Assembly: GCA_024138015.1 (NCBI GenBank)
Contig: JAMXBB010000008.1
Location: 3,155,382-3,219,381, forward strand
DNA: 64,000 nucleotides
Origin: Lumnitzera littorea
Taxonomy: Eukaryota; Streptophyta; Magnoliopsida; Myrtales; Combretaceae
Reading direction: 5' to 3'
Positions within the stretch are counted from its first letter, which is position 1. Every line of letters starts with the position of its first letter. Below the pieces are notes generated by a model. It was not told the DNA's origin, did no database searches, and was given only the letters and a program-made list of their open reading frames with translations. The position numbers and the translations under genes are program-made. Positions 1 to 12,420 of this stretch are shown one piece after another.

Positions 1-238
1 CAACAAATTGCACCACCAGTCCAACACAATTATTATTAATGACACTCGAAACAGGGAAAGCAAAAACTAAAAACAAATCATGTTGAAACTTCTTTCTTAA
101 AGGCTAATACACCACGTAGATGTCCAGTTTAGTAGTATACAAATATCAATAACAATTTTGATATATGAAATACAAATGAAAGTATTTGAAGTTTTTACCC
201 TATTGTTAATACCTGTGCTTCGTTCATCCAAGTTTTTT

Positions 239-580
239 CTAAATGAAGAGCAGGAGTACCACGATCATATAACCACATATTCCCGTGAGGAAAAGTAATA
301 CATTTGGTAAATGAAGCTGATTTGCTGCATGCATGATCTTCACTACCAAACAGACATTAAGCAATGCGGAACCAATAGGGATTAGAGTGAGTTTTTTCAA
401 AATCCTTGACTTGATGTTGCAAAAGGTCAAGAAACCCAAGGCTAAGGATGTCGAAAGCATGATCTTATTTGATATTTGAACATAACCATTGCTATCCATC
501 CCGTTTATCCAAGAGTTGTGCATCCCCCTGTATCCTGAACCTGCTATCATAAAGGCAACCAACAATATTGATCCTCTCAT
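239..580 (-). CDS. Hypothetical small hydrophobic protein (113 aa)
   Basis: An open frame of 113 codons on the minus strand runs from an ATG at 578-580 to a stop near 239. The translation is rich in Leu, Ile, Val and Met. It has about four hydrophobic stretches: residues 1-14, 40-53, 65-84 and 92-113. The last ends almost at the C-terminus in a run of Val and Leu. This pattern suggests a small integral membrane protein with short polar loops; a GSGYRGMHNSW segment lies before the second stretch. I do not recognise the family. It is the only frame in the window that is long, free of transposon motifs and not obviously low-complexity. It could be one exon of a larger gene extending below position 1, a gene fragment, or chance. 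A TATA-like box lies about 105 bases upstream. Whether it is a real gene is uncertain. Confidence 0.35.
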   Translation of the reverse strand: MRGSILLVAFMIAGSGYRGMHNSWINGMDSNGYVQISNKIMLSTSLALGFLTFCNIKSRILKKLTLIPIGSALLNVCLVVKIMHAANQLHLPNVLLFLTGICGYMIVVLLLFI

Positions 581-686
581 ACTTCAAAATGGATGTTTGC
601 TGAGAAATTGATAGGGCTTTGTTGCGTGTAATGGCCAATAATTATTTTTTTTTTTTATGAGTTGCTGTAAGTTACCACGAAAAAGG

Positions 687-694
687 TATTTAAA
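687..694 (-). promoter_or_regulatory. TATA-like box upstream of the 239-580 frame
   Basis: Read on the minus strand the sequence is TTTAAATA, about 105 bases upstream of the ATG at 580. The distance fits a plant core promoter with a 5' UTR of some 70-80 bases. In DNA this A+T-rich such a match is common by chance, so support is positional only. Confidence 0.2.
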
Positions 695-3600
695 GATGAA
701 AATCCGTGTAATGTAAAAAACTGAAAGATCACATATCCTTTTTCCTCGAATACATTGGATTGAGTCGAATTACTTGGACGCCTCATTCCAAAACTGAAGT
801 ATGGGTGTTGGTTTCTCTATAATCTGGTATTCATAACAAGTCTTAGATTTTTTTTTTAAGGTTGTACATGTGTTGGAAGATTTCTCACCATTCTTTAATA
901 AGGTAGGCCTTTGTTATAATTTAGTTTTTATGGTTGGAGAGACACGTTTTTATGAAACAAACAAACAACCTCAATATATGTTTGTGGAGCAACGAGACTC
1001 TTTAATTTAATTTTTTAAGGTTACTATAATTTAAATTCTGTATGGGTTTTGTAGTGAATTTATCCTATCATATTTGAGGGTTTCAGGACATGACAAAAAC
1101 CTTTTAGCATAAAACAATATATACCCTCACGTTAAAGGTGGCAGATATGAAATAAACGCTTAACAGAGATATTTATATAAGATATATGTCATATAAGTTG
1201 ATTATATACATATAACATACGTAATATATTGTCAATAGGTAGAGCAAAATGTACACATAAATTTGCAATCACTACATTGTTGTAGGGTTATTTTATTTGT
1301 AAATAGTAATATTTTAGAAGTTAGAAATATTATTAAAAAGAATAGAAAATAAAAAATATATATATATATAGATAGGACAGCTAGCATACTTTAGAAAGTT
1401 CTAAAATGTTCTAGTATTGCTTAGTATTTTCTTTTTGGGGCTTGGGAAGGGCTAATATATCCTGCATATAAGCTACAGTATCATTGAATATAAAAAACAA
1501 GAAAAATATCGTTCCCTAATTGTGTGTGTTGCTGCAGAATTCGGCAACAACTCTGCATTCAAAGCTTACTCATTTATTTGTAATCATCTTTTCCCTCTGC
1601 ATTCAGATTCCATCTTTCTTTCTTTTTCCTGTAGCATCTGCTATTCCACTCATACAAAATCATTAGCTGCATTTCGTTGATCCACATTATTACATCCATT
1701 TTTATTCTATTAATTTAATCACAAAAACTAAAAAATATTACATAAAACCCATTACACTTTTTTTTTATTCCATTCCGCTACACTTCATACACTGAGATGA
1801 TTCAATGATTATGATTATTAATCAGATTTGACTATATGCCCAAACAAATAATATGAGCATAATGTTGGAGGTATAGGTTGTAATCACACGTCATATATAT
1901 CATGTGGCAATCATATCACATAGTATAAAGCATTTGACCATCTTAATTTATGCGATTAGTTAATATCAAATGATACATATTTAACCCCATTTGGACAACA
2001 TTTTGGGATTTTATATTGGTTTTATGTACGTCTAACAACCATATTTGAAACTAGTTAAGCATTTAGATAACATTTGGGGTAGAATAGTGAAATAGGATTT
2101 AAAAGTACATCAATGGATTTAATAGGGGCTAACTAGGATCGAATAGTGGATGATTGCTATAATATTGTTAACTTTAATTAACATAATTGTTATTTGTCAA
2201 GTGAGTGCCATCAGTGCTACTTACATATATAATTAAGTAATAAATAAATAGAAAGAAAAAATGAAGAGAAGAACATATAAAATTAATTAAATAATTAAAA
2301 AAATAAAAAATTCAAAATAAGTAAACTAAAATATAAACAATAAAAAGTGCCTATAAAACCTTAATATATAATCATATAACATAAATGTTTATTTATTTAA
2401 ATTTAAAAAAATTGGGCACCCCCTTGACTTTAGGTGGCCAAATCATGCACCAAATTATTGGGTGGGTTGCAACCCTCTTAGAAACGCAGGTCATTCGCTC
2501 AATAGGCAACCACTCATGACTAATTTATGAAAAAGAAAAATAAAGGAAATTTGATTGTGTTGTAATCATTTCGTACGAATCAATTGAATTTGTAGTATTT
2601 TCTCTTTTTTATCAAATTTTTTTAAATAAATTATTTGCAAATTAATTTATATGTCCTTTTGGTGTGTTAAACTTTTTAGTTATTAAAATGTACATATGAA
2701 ATCTATTTATCGTAATTGTTACTACTAAATAGAAAGTTACATACACGTAATGTATGTTGTAAAGAAAAAGGAAAATGATAAATTAGAGGTCCTTTGAAGC
2801 TTTTTCAATTTAAGCACACGTAAAGCTGGTGCTCATATGATATTTCACATTAGAATTATTGGATAATTAATTTATTTTATTAAAAATTAGTAGATGATGT
2901 ACCTATAATGCATATGCAAAAACTTAACTTTGGGATATTATAATAATAAGAAAACCTTAGACATGTAGAATAGCTAGCAATTGAACTTGAAAGATACATC
3001 ATATGGTTTTGATTGTCTTCACGGAATGTAACATTGTGTTAATATATATGGGTGGACGTGAGGCAATTGAGTATATAGTTCTTAATAAGATGGGAAGGAT
3101 TTAATCATAATAATTTTTAAGGGGGTGTAATGTCTCATATACCATATTTTTACTTAATAATATAGATAATGATATATACATAATTCAACTATTAATTTAA
3201 ACTACACACACATATTGCTTGCATAAAAAATAATTAGGGAAGACTCTGTACAATCTAATTTCTATAATCTTAAAATTTGCAATCCTACATGAACGAAGTA
3301 ATTGCTCTTATGTTGAATTTTTTCTTTTTTTTTATCAAAGCTTGAAAAACTATGTTATATGAGTTTTTGGATTTATATTATAAATAATATTAAATATGAA
3401 ATTATAGAAAAGATCATAATACTTGGATTTATATTTTCAACATGTCAAAATGTGATGATAGATACTAGAAATTATTAACAGACTTATACATTTCACATAT
3501 GTAAAATTTCTTGATAATATAATGATTTTGATGAGTAAGAGAATATAATAAATGTGGAGTTAACAACGATATTTTGAATTTGAAAAATGCTTCCAATTTC

Positions 3601-3817
3601 TCATTTTAATCGTGAAGTTTAAGAAATATAATGTTTCCTTAAAATAAGAAGATGTATTTGAAAAATAGGAATGAGTACCACCTTCATTAAGATGAGAGGA
3701 AATTTTGTCAACTCATAACAATGGAAAAATCTAAATAAAGACAAAAAAAAAAAACTAAAAGTTTGTATATTATGCATGAAAAAATGTCTGAAGGTATATG
3801 GAGTCCCAAACTCAACT

Positions 3818-3849
<32 letters not shown>

Positions 3850-5073
3850 ATCGGAAGTAGACCAATTAGTATACTGCATCCATGAGGAACACGATTGTGT
3901 CAAATGTGCAAGTAATTTAAATGACATATCGACTTAAGACTTAATACAACTTATGTAATGCCTTAGGACATACGGCTACTAAAACTTGTCACCTGTCCCA
4001 ACTATTTAAGAATATGCTAAGGCTCTAAAATTCATAAGAGTCCACAAAAACCTAAAAACAATATCATGATGCACAAAGTATCTCCAAAAATCTCATATCT
4101 GAGCAAGGAAAGAAATCCCACTCTATAATCATCATAAACCAAAAATACCAAATAACAACAAAACACGAGTTTAATATACTCTTGAACTACAAACTCAAAG
4201 TAAGGACATCATGCTTAGTCTCAAAGGAGTCCACATCGTAAACATAGACCATAAATAAAACTAAATAACTCCTAAAGTCAAACTTCACAAAGCCCCTTAG
4301 AAATAAAAAGAAACACCTAAAGTATTTCTAAGAATAACTTACATCGACAGATAATCGAACTCCACAAAAATCACCTTAGAACTAGAGTCATCATAAAAAT
4401 TAGAGATATTCAATTCCATCCTCTTCTTAAACATTATCTACATATGGCTTCTCGTATAAAACATAATTCTTCAATCTTATATCTAAAATAGTAATGACTA
4501 AGACAAATCTCATTATATGAGTACGCAAACATCCAATGCAAGTATGACCAAACAATAGGTTAATTATCTTTTATCTAATTCCATATACAACAAAGGAATA
4601 TTTATGACTTCTCTACACCATGAGTCTCTTATACATATAAAAATAGATATAAATATCTTAGTATTTTACCTTACTATATATATAAATATTGTATGGGAAA
4701 TTGCCATGACACCCATGAGTCTATGATACCTAGATCTAGCCAAATCATCTCAACATACAAATCCACTAGGAAATCCTCACATGAAGATTAGCATTGTCCC
4801 TTAAAGATTTGCTACCATAGGCTCTAGGACAAGCCATGACAAATACATAATCAACATATCAAGTTTAAGTCAGATAGTAGTTAATTTGGTTACTTATTAT
4901 CTTATTAAGTACAACCATAAAAAAACACATAACATACCTAAACAATTGCATAAACCAACTAAAATATCTAAACTATCATCAATTAGAAACACGTATATAA
5001 TAAACTATTGATGGATATAACCTAGATGACACGATTATGTCTCGTGACTATGTAATTTTTTTATCAAACTCCT
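695..5073. other. A+T-rich spacer, no recognisable gene
   Basis: No frame with recognisable protein motifs was seen. The stretch is dominated by A/T runs. It contains short AT microsatellites at about 1356-1370 and 3823-3849. A slightly more complex patch near 2410-2515 may be an old transposon scrap, but nothing diagnostic was found. Confidence 0.6.
3823..3849. repeat. AT dinucleotide microsatellite
   Basis: An uninterrupted alternation of A and T of about 27 bases, flanked by unique A+T-rich sequence. It is the longest clean dinucleotide run in the first 5 kb. Confidence 0.85.
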
Positions 5074-7946
5074 TGAAACACCCCAATTAGTTTAGTGATT
5101 TAATTAAATCATAAAATCCTTTAAGTTAATATCGTTAGAAATCGCTTCTTGGTAATTAATTACTCATTTTAGTAAACTTTAAGCAATTTTAGTTTCATTC
5201 TAAGTGTTTTTTTAGTATAGAAATTTAAATTAAAGTTTCGATTTATTTATTCTAAAATCCTTATTTTACGTATACATTAAGTATATTAATTTTTTATCTT
5301 ATGTATAGGGTATAAAGATTTTATTAATACTTTACATTATGGTATTTTTATATAAGAGTTATTATCCTAAATAATATATATATTCTTATTTTGATTAATT
5401 CTTTATTTTTCTTTTCTTTATGAACCTACCCTACATTCTAGAAAGTCCTAGAATAATTTACCCTAAAAACCTACCTTAGGCCCTATTTCCTTTTTTTTTT
5501 TTTCCCTTCCAACTACAAATGTCTTTTTCTTAGCTACAATTTCTTCTCTCTCTCTCCACATCATTACCCTTACCCTACCCCTATTCTTCCTCTCTTGTCT
5601 CTCGCCCCCTAATCCTTAACCCTCATTTCCTCCCTCATCTTTCACCCTACCATCATTTCTCTCCTTCACTGTCTCCTATAGCCAGACCCTATCCCCATTA
5701 TCTCTCTCCCCCTTCATTTTTCTTTTCCTTTCCTAATTCTACTCTCACCGAACACTCCCTCCCTCGCCTAGACAATTCCTTTTCCCTTAACCATTTCAGA
5801 CCAAACCTTACTCTCTCATTATCTCTCTCCCTTCATTTTCTTTTCCTTTTCCAATTCAACTCTCAATTTTTGCCCCAATTCTAGAAGTTTGTCAGCAAAC
5901 CTAACTCCTAATTCTTTCATTACAATATTAGCTCATTCGAAATTCAATTTAATTTCACCCTCAGTTGGCTATCATTCTATGCATTCCAAATTAACTTAGT
6001 AAATATTATTAATTAATTATTTAAGTATATTATTTTACAGATTATAATTTTTATATTATTATTTATGATATGTTCTCATTCGTCGTTATCCGATGTTTCC
6101 ATCCTAGTTGTACTTTGCGAGCCATTTTGATTTCATTTTCAATACTGTATACATAGTGAATTATTTTATTATTATTATTGTTTTATTTATTATCTCCCAT
6201 TATTGGTGTGGAAAAAAGTATCCGTTAGTATTCGATTACTACTATTAAATTATTCGATTATCATGTTATATAATATTATTTTATATAAGTTACTGTTAGA
6301 TATATTTTATCGTAATTCAGAATTTTAGTTAGATATATATGTTGAGGCTAAATTTCTGTTTTCTATTGTATTCAAATTAGGTCACTATTTTCTATTTAAT
6401 TATAAAGTTATATTAATGTTCGTATTCTCTACGTAAGTCCCAAGTGTTGATTTGGTGTACTACAATACTATTATATTATTAGTATGCTTCATTATTGATA
6501 TTGATGGTATTACGATCTAAGTATTCTTATCACATTAATATTACGAATGTATAGCATATTACATTATGCATAGTATGTTTGTTTTATTTGTTGATTTTTA
6601 TTATGTTATTCCTTACAAGATTCTATGAACCATACTATTTTATGATTAAGTACGTATTGTTTTATTGCCACATCGATTCAATAATCTTTATATTTTGATA
6701 CTCTAATCATGTGTCAACTTTATAGTTTCTTTTATATATATAAAAATATATATAACGTACTTTACGGTTTACTTTAAATAAGTGATCTTATATAGTTATA
6801 TCAACTTTTTAGCTTAATCGTATTATGTTCTATTTCTATTCAAGAATAATCATTTGATTCGACGATTTCTTTTGAGACCTTAATTGGATAGATTATAGGT
6901 TCATAGAGAAATTATAGGTAAAACTTAGTCGTAGAGTGCTTAAAGGTTAACGTGTCACTTGTTTTTCATTTAGATTTGTGGTATTTGGTTTCCCTTGTTG
7001 AGGTTTGAGCTTTTATTCAGGTTGTGAGATTAGAGTCCTGTTTTCAATTGTAGAGTGATTCCAGGTATGTGGTGCTTGCTTATATGATTATACATGTTAA
7101 GGCTTAGAATGTAATCAGACTAATATGTATATTCAGCTTAAATGATTTTAACTGTTAGTTATGCTTGAACCTCTCGCTCTAGGGGCCTACAATAGCAAAT
7201 CCCTAAAGGGGCAACTGTTGATCGTGTATAAGGTTTCCCTAATGGATTTTCACATGGGATGACACAATTAGAATATTAGGTTTTTAGACTTTGAACTTTG
7301 GGCATAAAGGACTTTAAAAAAACATATATTTATATCTACCTATATAAGTGGATAAAGATCAAGTGTGGCGATGTTATGAATACCTTTTGCTATTTGTTGG
7401 CCTAATGTAAGATAATTAGATTGTTGTTTGTATTATTTTGTTATATTTGCATTTCTGCATGTGAACGATCGAGCTTAGCATTCGTATATGTTTTGTATAT
7501 GTGTACTAAGCTTCGGCTCACTCTTTTTTTTTTTAGGTACTAGATCAGAGGATTATCTTATTTATAAGGAGACATTTATTGATGATATCCAAGAGGAGGA
7601 TTGAATTGAGTACCTTTACTATTATGATGACTAAGATAGGGTTGATTTCTGTTTTACTAGAGGTTTATGTTATGTTAAGGGTTATGTCCTTTTGAGGAGA
7701 CGAACTCCTTTTCTAATATTTGAAGATTTAGTTACTTGACTTGTTTATTGTTCTTGGTTATGAGTTAATATGCTTTCAAACTCTATTGCATATTTCAACT
7801 TATATGAGGTTATGAGTGCATGCAACCACCTACTTCTTTGTGGTTTACATGTATTATTGTGGTATGATTCTCTTGTGTTTTTGTTTTGTGGACTTAGAAG
7901 CCTTAACATTTTCCAAGTTAGTTGGGATATGTGGTGGGTTGTAGCA
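5074..7946 (+). mobile_element. Solo-LTR-like block of about 2.9 kb
   Basis: The block starts TGAAACACCCC and ends GGGTTGTAGCA. These form an imperfect terminal inverted repeat (8 of 11 positions) with the TG...CA ends of LTRs. Inside are a pyrimidine-rich tract (about 5484-5910), A+T-rich DNA and, near the end, a T-run followed by AG (about 7525-7537) after a 'gctcactc' motif. The same layout occurs in the other long LTR-like blocks of this window. Length and layout fit the very long LTRs of some plant Ty3-gypsy elements (Tekay/Del type), which is an inference. No primer-binding site follows and no clear 5-bp target duplication was found. Short frames around 7745-7955 lie inside it and carry no motif. 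Confidence 0.4.
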
Positions 7947-10900
7947 TCCATTTAAGGTCATAAGACGTTGCATCCAGACACATTCTTGTAATACAATAGT
8001 GTCATTAGGTTATGTAACTCTTTATTCCCTCGCATCACTAAGGCGTAGGGGATACAGTTATGCAACTGACTTAAATGTGCTAGTAAGTCATGTCCCTTGT
8101 AGCGAAGCAAATTTCTTCCTCCTTTAGAAAATCACCTCAAATTCAATCTCCAACCCTTCTATTCCTCAACCCACATCAATACACTTTCACAAATAAAGCC
8201 ATAATTATTAGTTATCCCCAACTTGATTTCTCAATCTATTAATCCTAACTCCAATATACATCAACCTATAACTAACTTCAATACGCCATTCTAATACTAC
8301 TTAAAAGAAGTAAGGTGAAGAGCAAGAGAAACTTATTTGAAAAGGATTGAACACTTGGAAAATTTGGTGATGTAACGAGATCCCACTAAGAAGATACACA
8401 AACATTAACCATAGATTTAGGTAAGGGTAAAATTTATTGATACACCTTTAGAATGAGGGCTGAAGTGTAAAAAAAAAAAAGGTTACTTTAATGCTTACCC
8501 TTCATTCTCTGACCTTAATCTACTAATTGGAGTACTCCTTAGTGTAAGCTTGAATGATTAGGGCAATGGCTATTGAAATTTAAACATAATGTGTCAAGAC
8601 ACTTTTGATATATTTATGAATATTATTAAGGTAAGTATTTATTATATTTTATACTTTTTTGCTCATATATATTTTACAATAAAATTCCATAGATAATTAG
8701 CGGATATATTAAATTATAATCAAGGTATGTTATTAATGAGATTTCATGATATCATAGTATCTTTAATTGTCCTTCATTGAATAAATATCTAAAGAAAATA
8801 TAAATATTTAGACCAACACACTATATAATTAAGGTTATCTCACTCGACCAAGGGAAAGATATCCAAGTTATATAAGTAAATACCCAAAGTTAAATGAATA
8901 TATTGGACACAACCCGCTAATAGAGGATACCATATGTTTAATGTCACCAATCCCTTCTCTATATAAATGAGTATAAATAATCTCTAAACTTGAAACCTTT
9001 AGAATTCTTATATATGGAATGTCATGCTTTGATGTCAATAAACGTGGTCTTACTTTAGATTGTAGATAATATGGTTATCGGGTATAACATGAAACATACA
9101 GAAGGCAATGATGAGTCAAAATAAAATCCATCTCTCTCTTAGATTAAGAAGTTGATATCCAAGGCCACATGATTGAGATAATAGTAACTTGTAAGCCCAT
9201 GGCCACGATAAGTTTTACTGAGTTTATTTTTCTCTTGGAAACCAAGTAAGATTAAACATTGATGATATTACATACAATGTTTTAATTAGGATATCATTTG
9301 ATGAAGAGATTTAATTACGTAGTAATAAGTTTATAGTAGTTTATGGTTTACAAATTTTATATTATGTTGGATGACTAATAACTATTGTTAGATGGTTACC
9401 TTAGTTCGTGTTTAGATAGACACTACCTTCACTTATAGAATCTAGAGGGTCACACACAATAGCATGACTTATGAGAACAAGTTAAATTTATTGTTTATTG
9501 GCTATTTCAAAATTAGAATTAATACGATAATTAATTTATTCCGAAATAGTAGAATATTTTAAGGAAGATTTAATTGTCAAGTGGATATTCATATAATCTA
9601 AATCTTGATAAGATATGGTTACTAGTTTGAAAAAAATTCTAGTTAAAAAATCTTATTTATTCTTATAAGAAAGATTTAATCTTATGAGAAAAGATTCTCT
9701 CCCTACCTTCTATATATGAGATAACAGGAGAGAGCAAAATGGAGAGAGAGAAATACTTCCATCCATTGACAAAAAAAAAAAAAAAAATTTATGAAATTCT
9801 ACTCTAAGTTTTCTAGCAGTAGAAAGATTAGAATATTATTATTTTTATCGTATGTGTGGATATCGCTAAAGGGACAACACTTGGTATCCCAATGATGAAC
9901 GAAGTATCTTATTTCGCAAAAGGTGTTATGGGAATTAAATCTCACTTGAACTCCATCCTTAAGAGGAGAAGGTGTTGCATTGTTGGAAAGGTAATTTTTC
10001 TTATAACTTGATTTCTCATAATATCATGCATGTATACATGGATCTTATGGTAAATTTTGTATAGAAAAAGTTAAAGTTTCGTTGTGTTTTCATACTACGA
10101 GATCTAATGGTGGCTACTGTAAGAGGAATGATTGAGAGTGAGATGAGGGTTTTAGAGAGGTTTTAAGCTAAAAACGGATAAGATTTAAGGAATAAAGACA
10201 GCTAGGTTTTAGGATAAGGAAAGATTTAAGCCTGCTTCCAATTGTTACTAAAATGCCACTAACTTTAAAATGATATTCCCTGTTAATTTCCACGGGCATT
10301 ACAACATAATTGGTTATTTTGACTACATTTTTTTTATGATCTAATTACACTTCTAATTGTTACTAAAATGCCACTGACTTAAGACTCCTCTCTTTTTTAG
10401 CAATTCATATCTTATTTTAGCAAACGACATTTATGAAGCTCATTATTTGTTAGTATTATAAAATTTAAAAAAAAAATCTTATCTTTTGTTGCTGTAAACC
10501 TCTCAAATTTAGCTTTTAAGTATTAAGTCGACTCAAGTATTGTAGGTCATTACTCTAAGTCAACAAATTCAAAAATTTTAAAATTGATTAAAATTTTAAA
10601 TTTAAAACTTGAAACAAATATGAGAAACTTTAAAAATTTTATCAAAATCTTAATCATGTACGAAAACCCTAAACCCTATATACGTATAAATACGAGAGAT
10701 CAAACTTAAACTTGACAAAAACCCTAAAAATATAAACCTAGACTTATAAAATGTATAAATGTACCCTAAAAGTATTAAAACACTAATAGAATATAATTAT
10801 GAATTAACACGCATAATTGCGTTAAATTGTTAATAAATGAATTAAGATAACTCTCAAATCCTATAAACATAAAAAGTAACAACATAATTAATAAAATTTA

Positions 10901-10977
10901 TAAAATTATGAATATTATTTCATAATTATTATTAATTCTATAATTTTATATTTAGAAAAATTAACTTGATAATTTTT
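7947..10977. other. Spacer with an LTR-like fragment and short repeats
   Basis: No coding sequence was recognised. About 8590-10110 has LTR-like traits: it starts near TGTCAAGACAC, has a TATA-like 'ctatatatgag' near 9709, then a purine-rich AGAGAG leader and a U5-like segment. A poly(A) run lies at about 9770-9787. A near-perfect 30-base direct repeat occurs at 10235-10264 and 10350-10379. Confidence 0.45.
8590..10110 (+). repeat. Possible degenerate copia-type LTR fragment
   Basis: A TATA-like motif near 9709 is followed by an AGAGAGAG-rich leader and an A-run. The segment 9870-10110 resembles 24760-24990 elsewhere in the window; both hold 'aagagga' followed by a T-rich stretch, then 'atgcatg' and 'taaatttt'. 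This suggests a dispersed LTR U5/leader, but neither edge is secure. Confidence 0.3.
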
Positions 10978-12374
10978 TGTTAAATATCTCTCATATATTT
11001 TGATGATAATAAAAAAGGATAAATACTAATGAATCATTAAAAATGTAGGCATATAGAAGAAGTCTTAGAAAGTTGATTTCCGCACAACTAAGTTGTCTTC
11101 AGAAACTTATTCAGAAGGTTTAAAAGGACTAAAAAGGAGAATAGTCTGAAATTATTCAAAAAGTATTTCAGAAGCTTTATAAGTATAAATGGTATAGCAC
11201 TTCATTCAGAAGCTTCAAAGAAAGGAAGAATTGATACTCTTCAGAAAGTTGATCTAGAAACATATGACATTAAGTTTAATTCGAATTCAATAAGACCTAA
11301 CTCCATTAGATTGAGTGTATTAGGAAAATACACTTAATCCCGTTTCACTCAAGATGGAATTAAGATCCTTGAAGATTGTTTAGTGATTTAATTTTTTTCT
11401 TAATTATTATGATAGGCGCAAATATGGATAAGCCTAAAGTTGAATCAAATTTTATGGAAATTCAAATCTTGAATTTGAGTTTTACCCAAAAGTTGCTGAC
11501 AAGGCAGATTTCCTCAACAAATTCAAATCGGAAGCTAATCTGGTGGTCACAAATTGAAGGTTATCTGATTGAAACAAGATAAGGAGAGTTGTTTTTTAAA
11601 TTCAAATGACCGAGATCCTCTCAAAATATCCAAGGATTATCTTTAGCAAACTAACGACTGGATAAGTCATGAGAGTAAAGATAATCTTTATATTTTTAGC
11701 CATTGGAAGATCTCAATATAAAAAGAAAAATGATTCAAAATGCTAGAGAAGAACTTGAAAAGAAAATTTTCATTGTACAAAAAATTGTGATCAATTTCAA
11801 CCTTCTAAAAATTCATAGAAAGTTCTTTAAATACTTCTTCAGAAAGTTACATCAAAGCAAATATTATAACAATTGTCATTTCTCTCTTGAGTGAAATTAA
11901 TTGAGAATTATACTTTGGTAATTCTTATTTGTTGTTTAAGTGTTAAGACAAGTACATTTGTACTCTATAGATCTGTATTAGCCTAGATTGTTGAGAGGTT
12001 AGATAGGTAGAGTAGAGTGTTGTAAAGTCTATGTATGATAAGTGCTTGTAATGTCTTTTTTATTTGATTTAGTGGATCAAGTGAAACGGTACCGGTAAAG
12101 TAGATCGAGTCCCTAACAGTAAAGCTAGAAGAGAGCAATAAACAGAAGGTCGAAGTTCTATAAATCTCTACTTGATATTCTCCTTCCTTACTCTTTTAAT
12201 TTATGTTATTTAACTATTGTTTAACTGTATGTTGAAATACCACTGTTCACTAAATTAAGTTATTAAGAGGGGTAATTTTATTTTTTATATTGAAAAGTTT
12301 TCAAAAAGTTTAAAGATATCAATTCACCCCTACTCCCCCCCGCCCCTATTTTGATATCTTATTCGGGACCAACA
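10978..12374 (+). repeat. 5' LTR of the SIRE-like element (~1.4 kb)
   Basis: Starts TGTTAAAT at 10978 and ends GGGACCAACA at 12374, directly before the primer-binding site. The last ~560 bases align with 16323-16911, including 'gttcac(t/c)aaattaagtta' and a C-rich tract before the end. Short frames at 11376-11582 and 11703-11894 lie inside the LTR and are not genes. Confidence 0.85.
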
Positions 12375-12376
12375 AT

Positions 12377-12390
12377 TGATACCAGGGTCT
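12377..12390 (+). promoter_or_regulatory. Primer-binding site (initiator Met tRNA type)
   Basis: TTGATACCAGGGTC lies two bases after the LTR end. It is a decayed match to the plant copia primer-binding site TGGTATCAGAGC, complementary to the initiator methionine tRNA 3' end. Confidence 0.7.
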
Positions 12391-12420
12391 CGCTTTAATA
12401 TTTTTTTAGAGTTCAAGATC

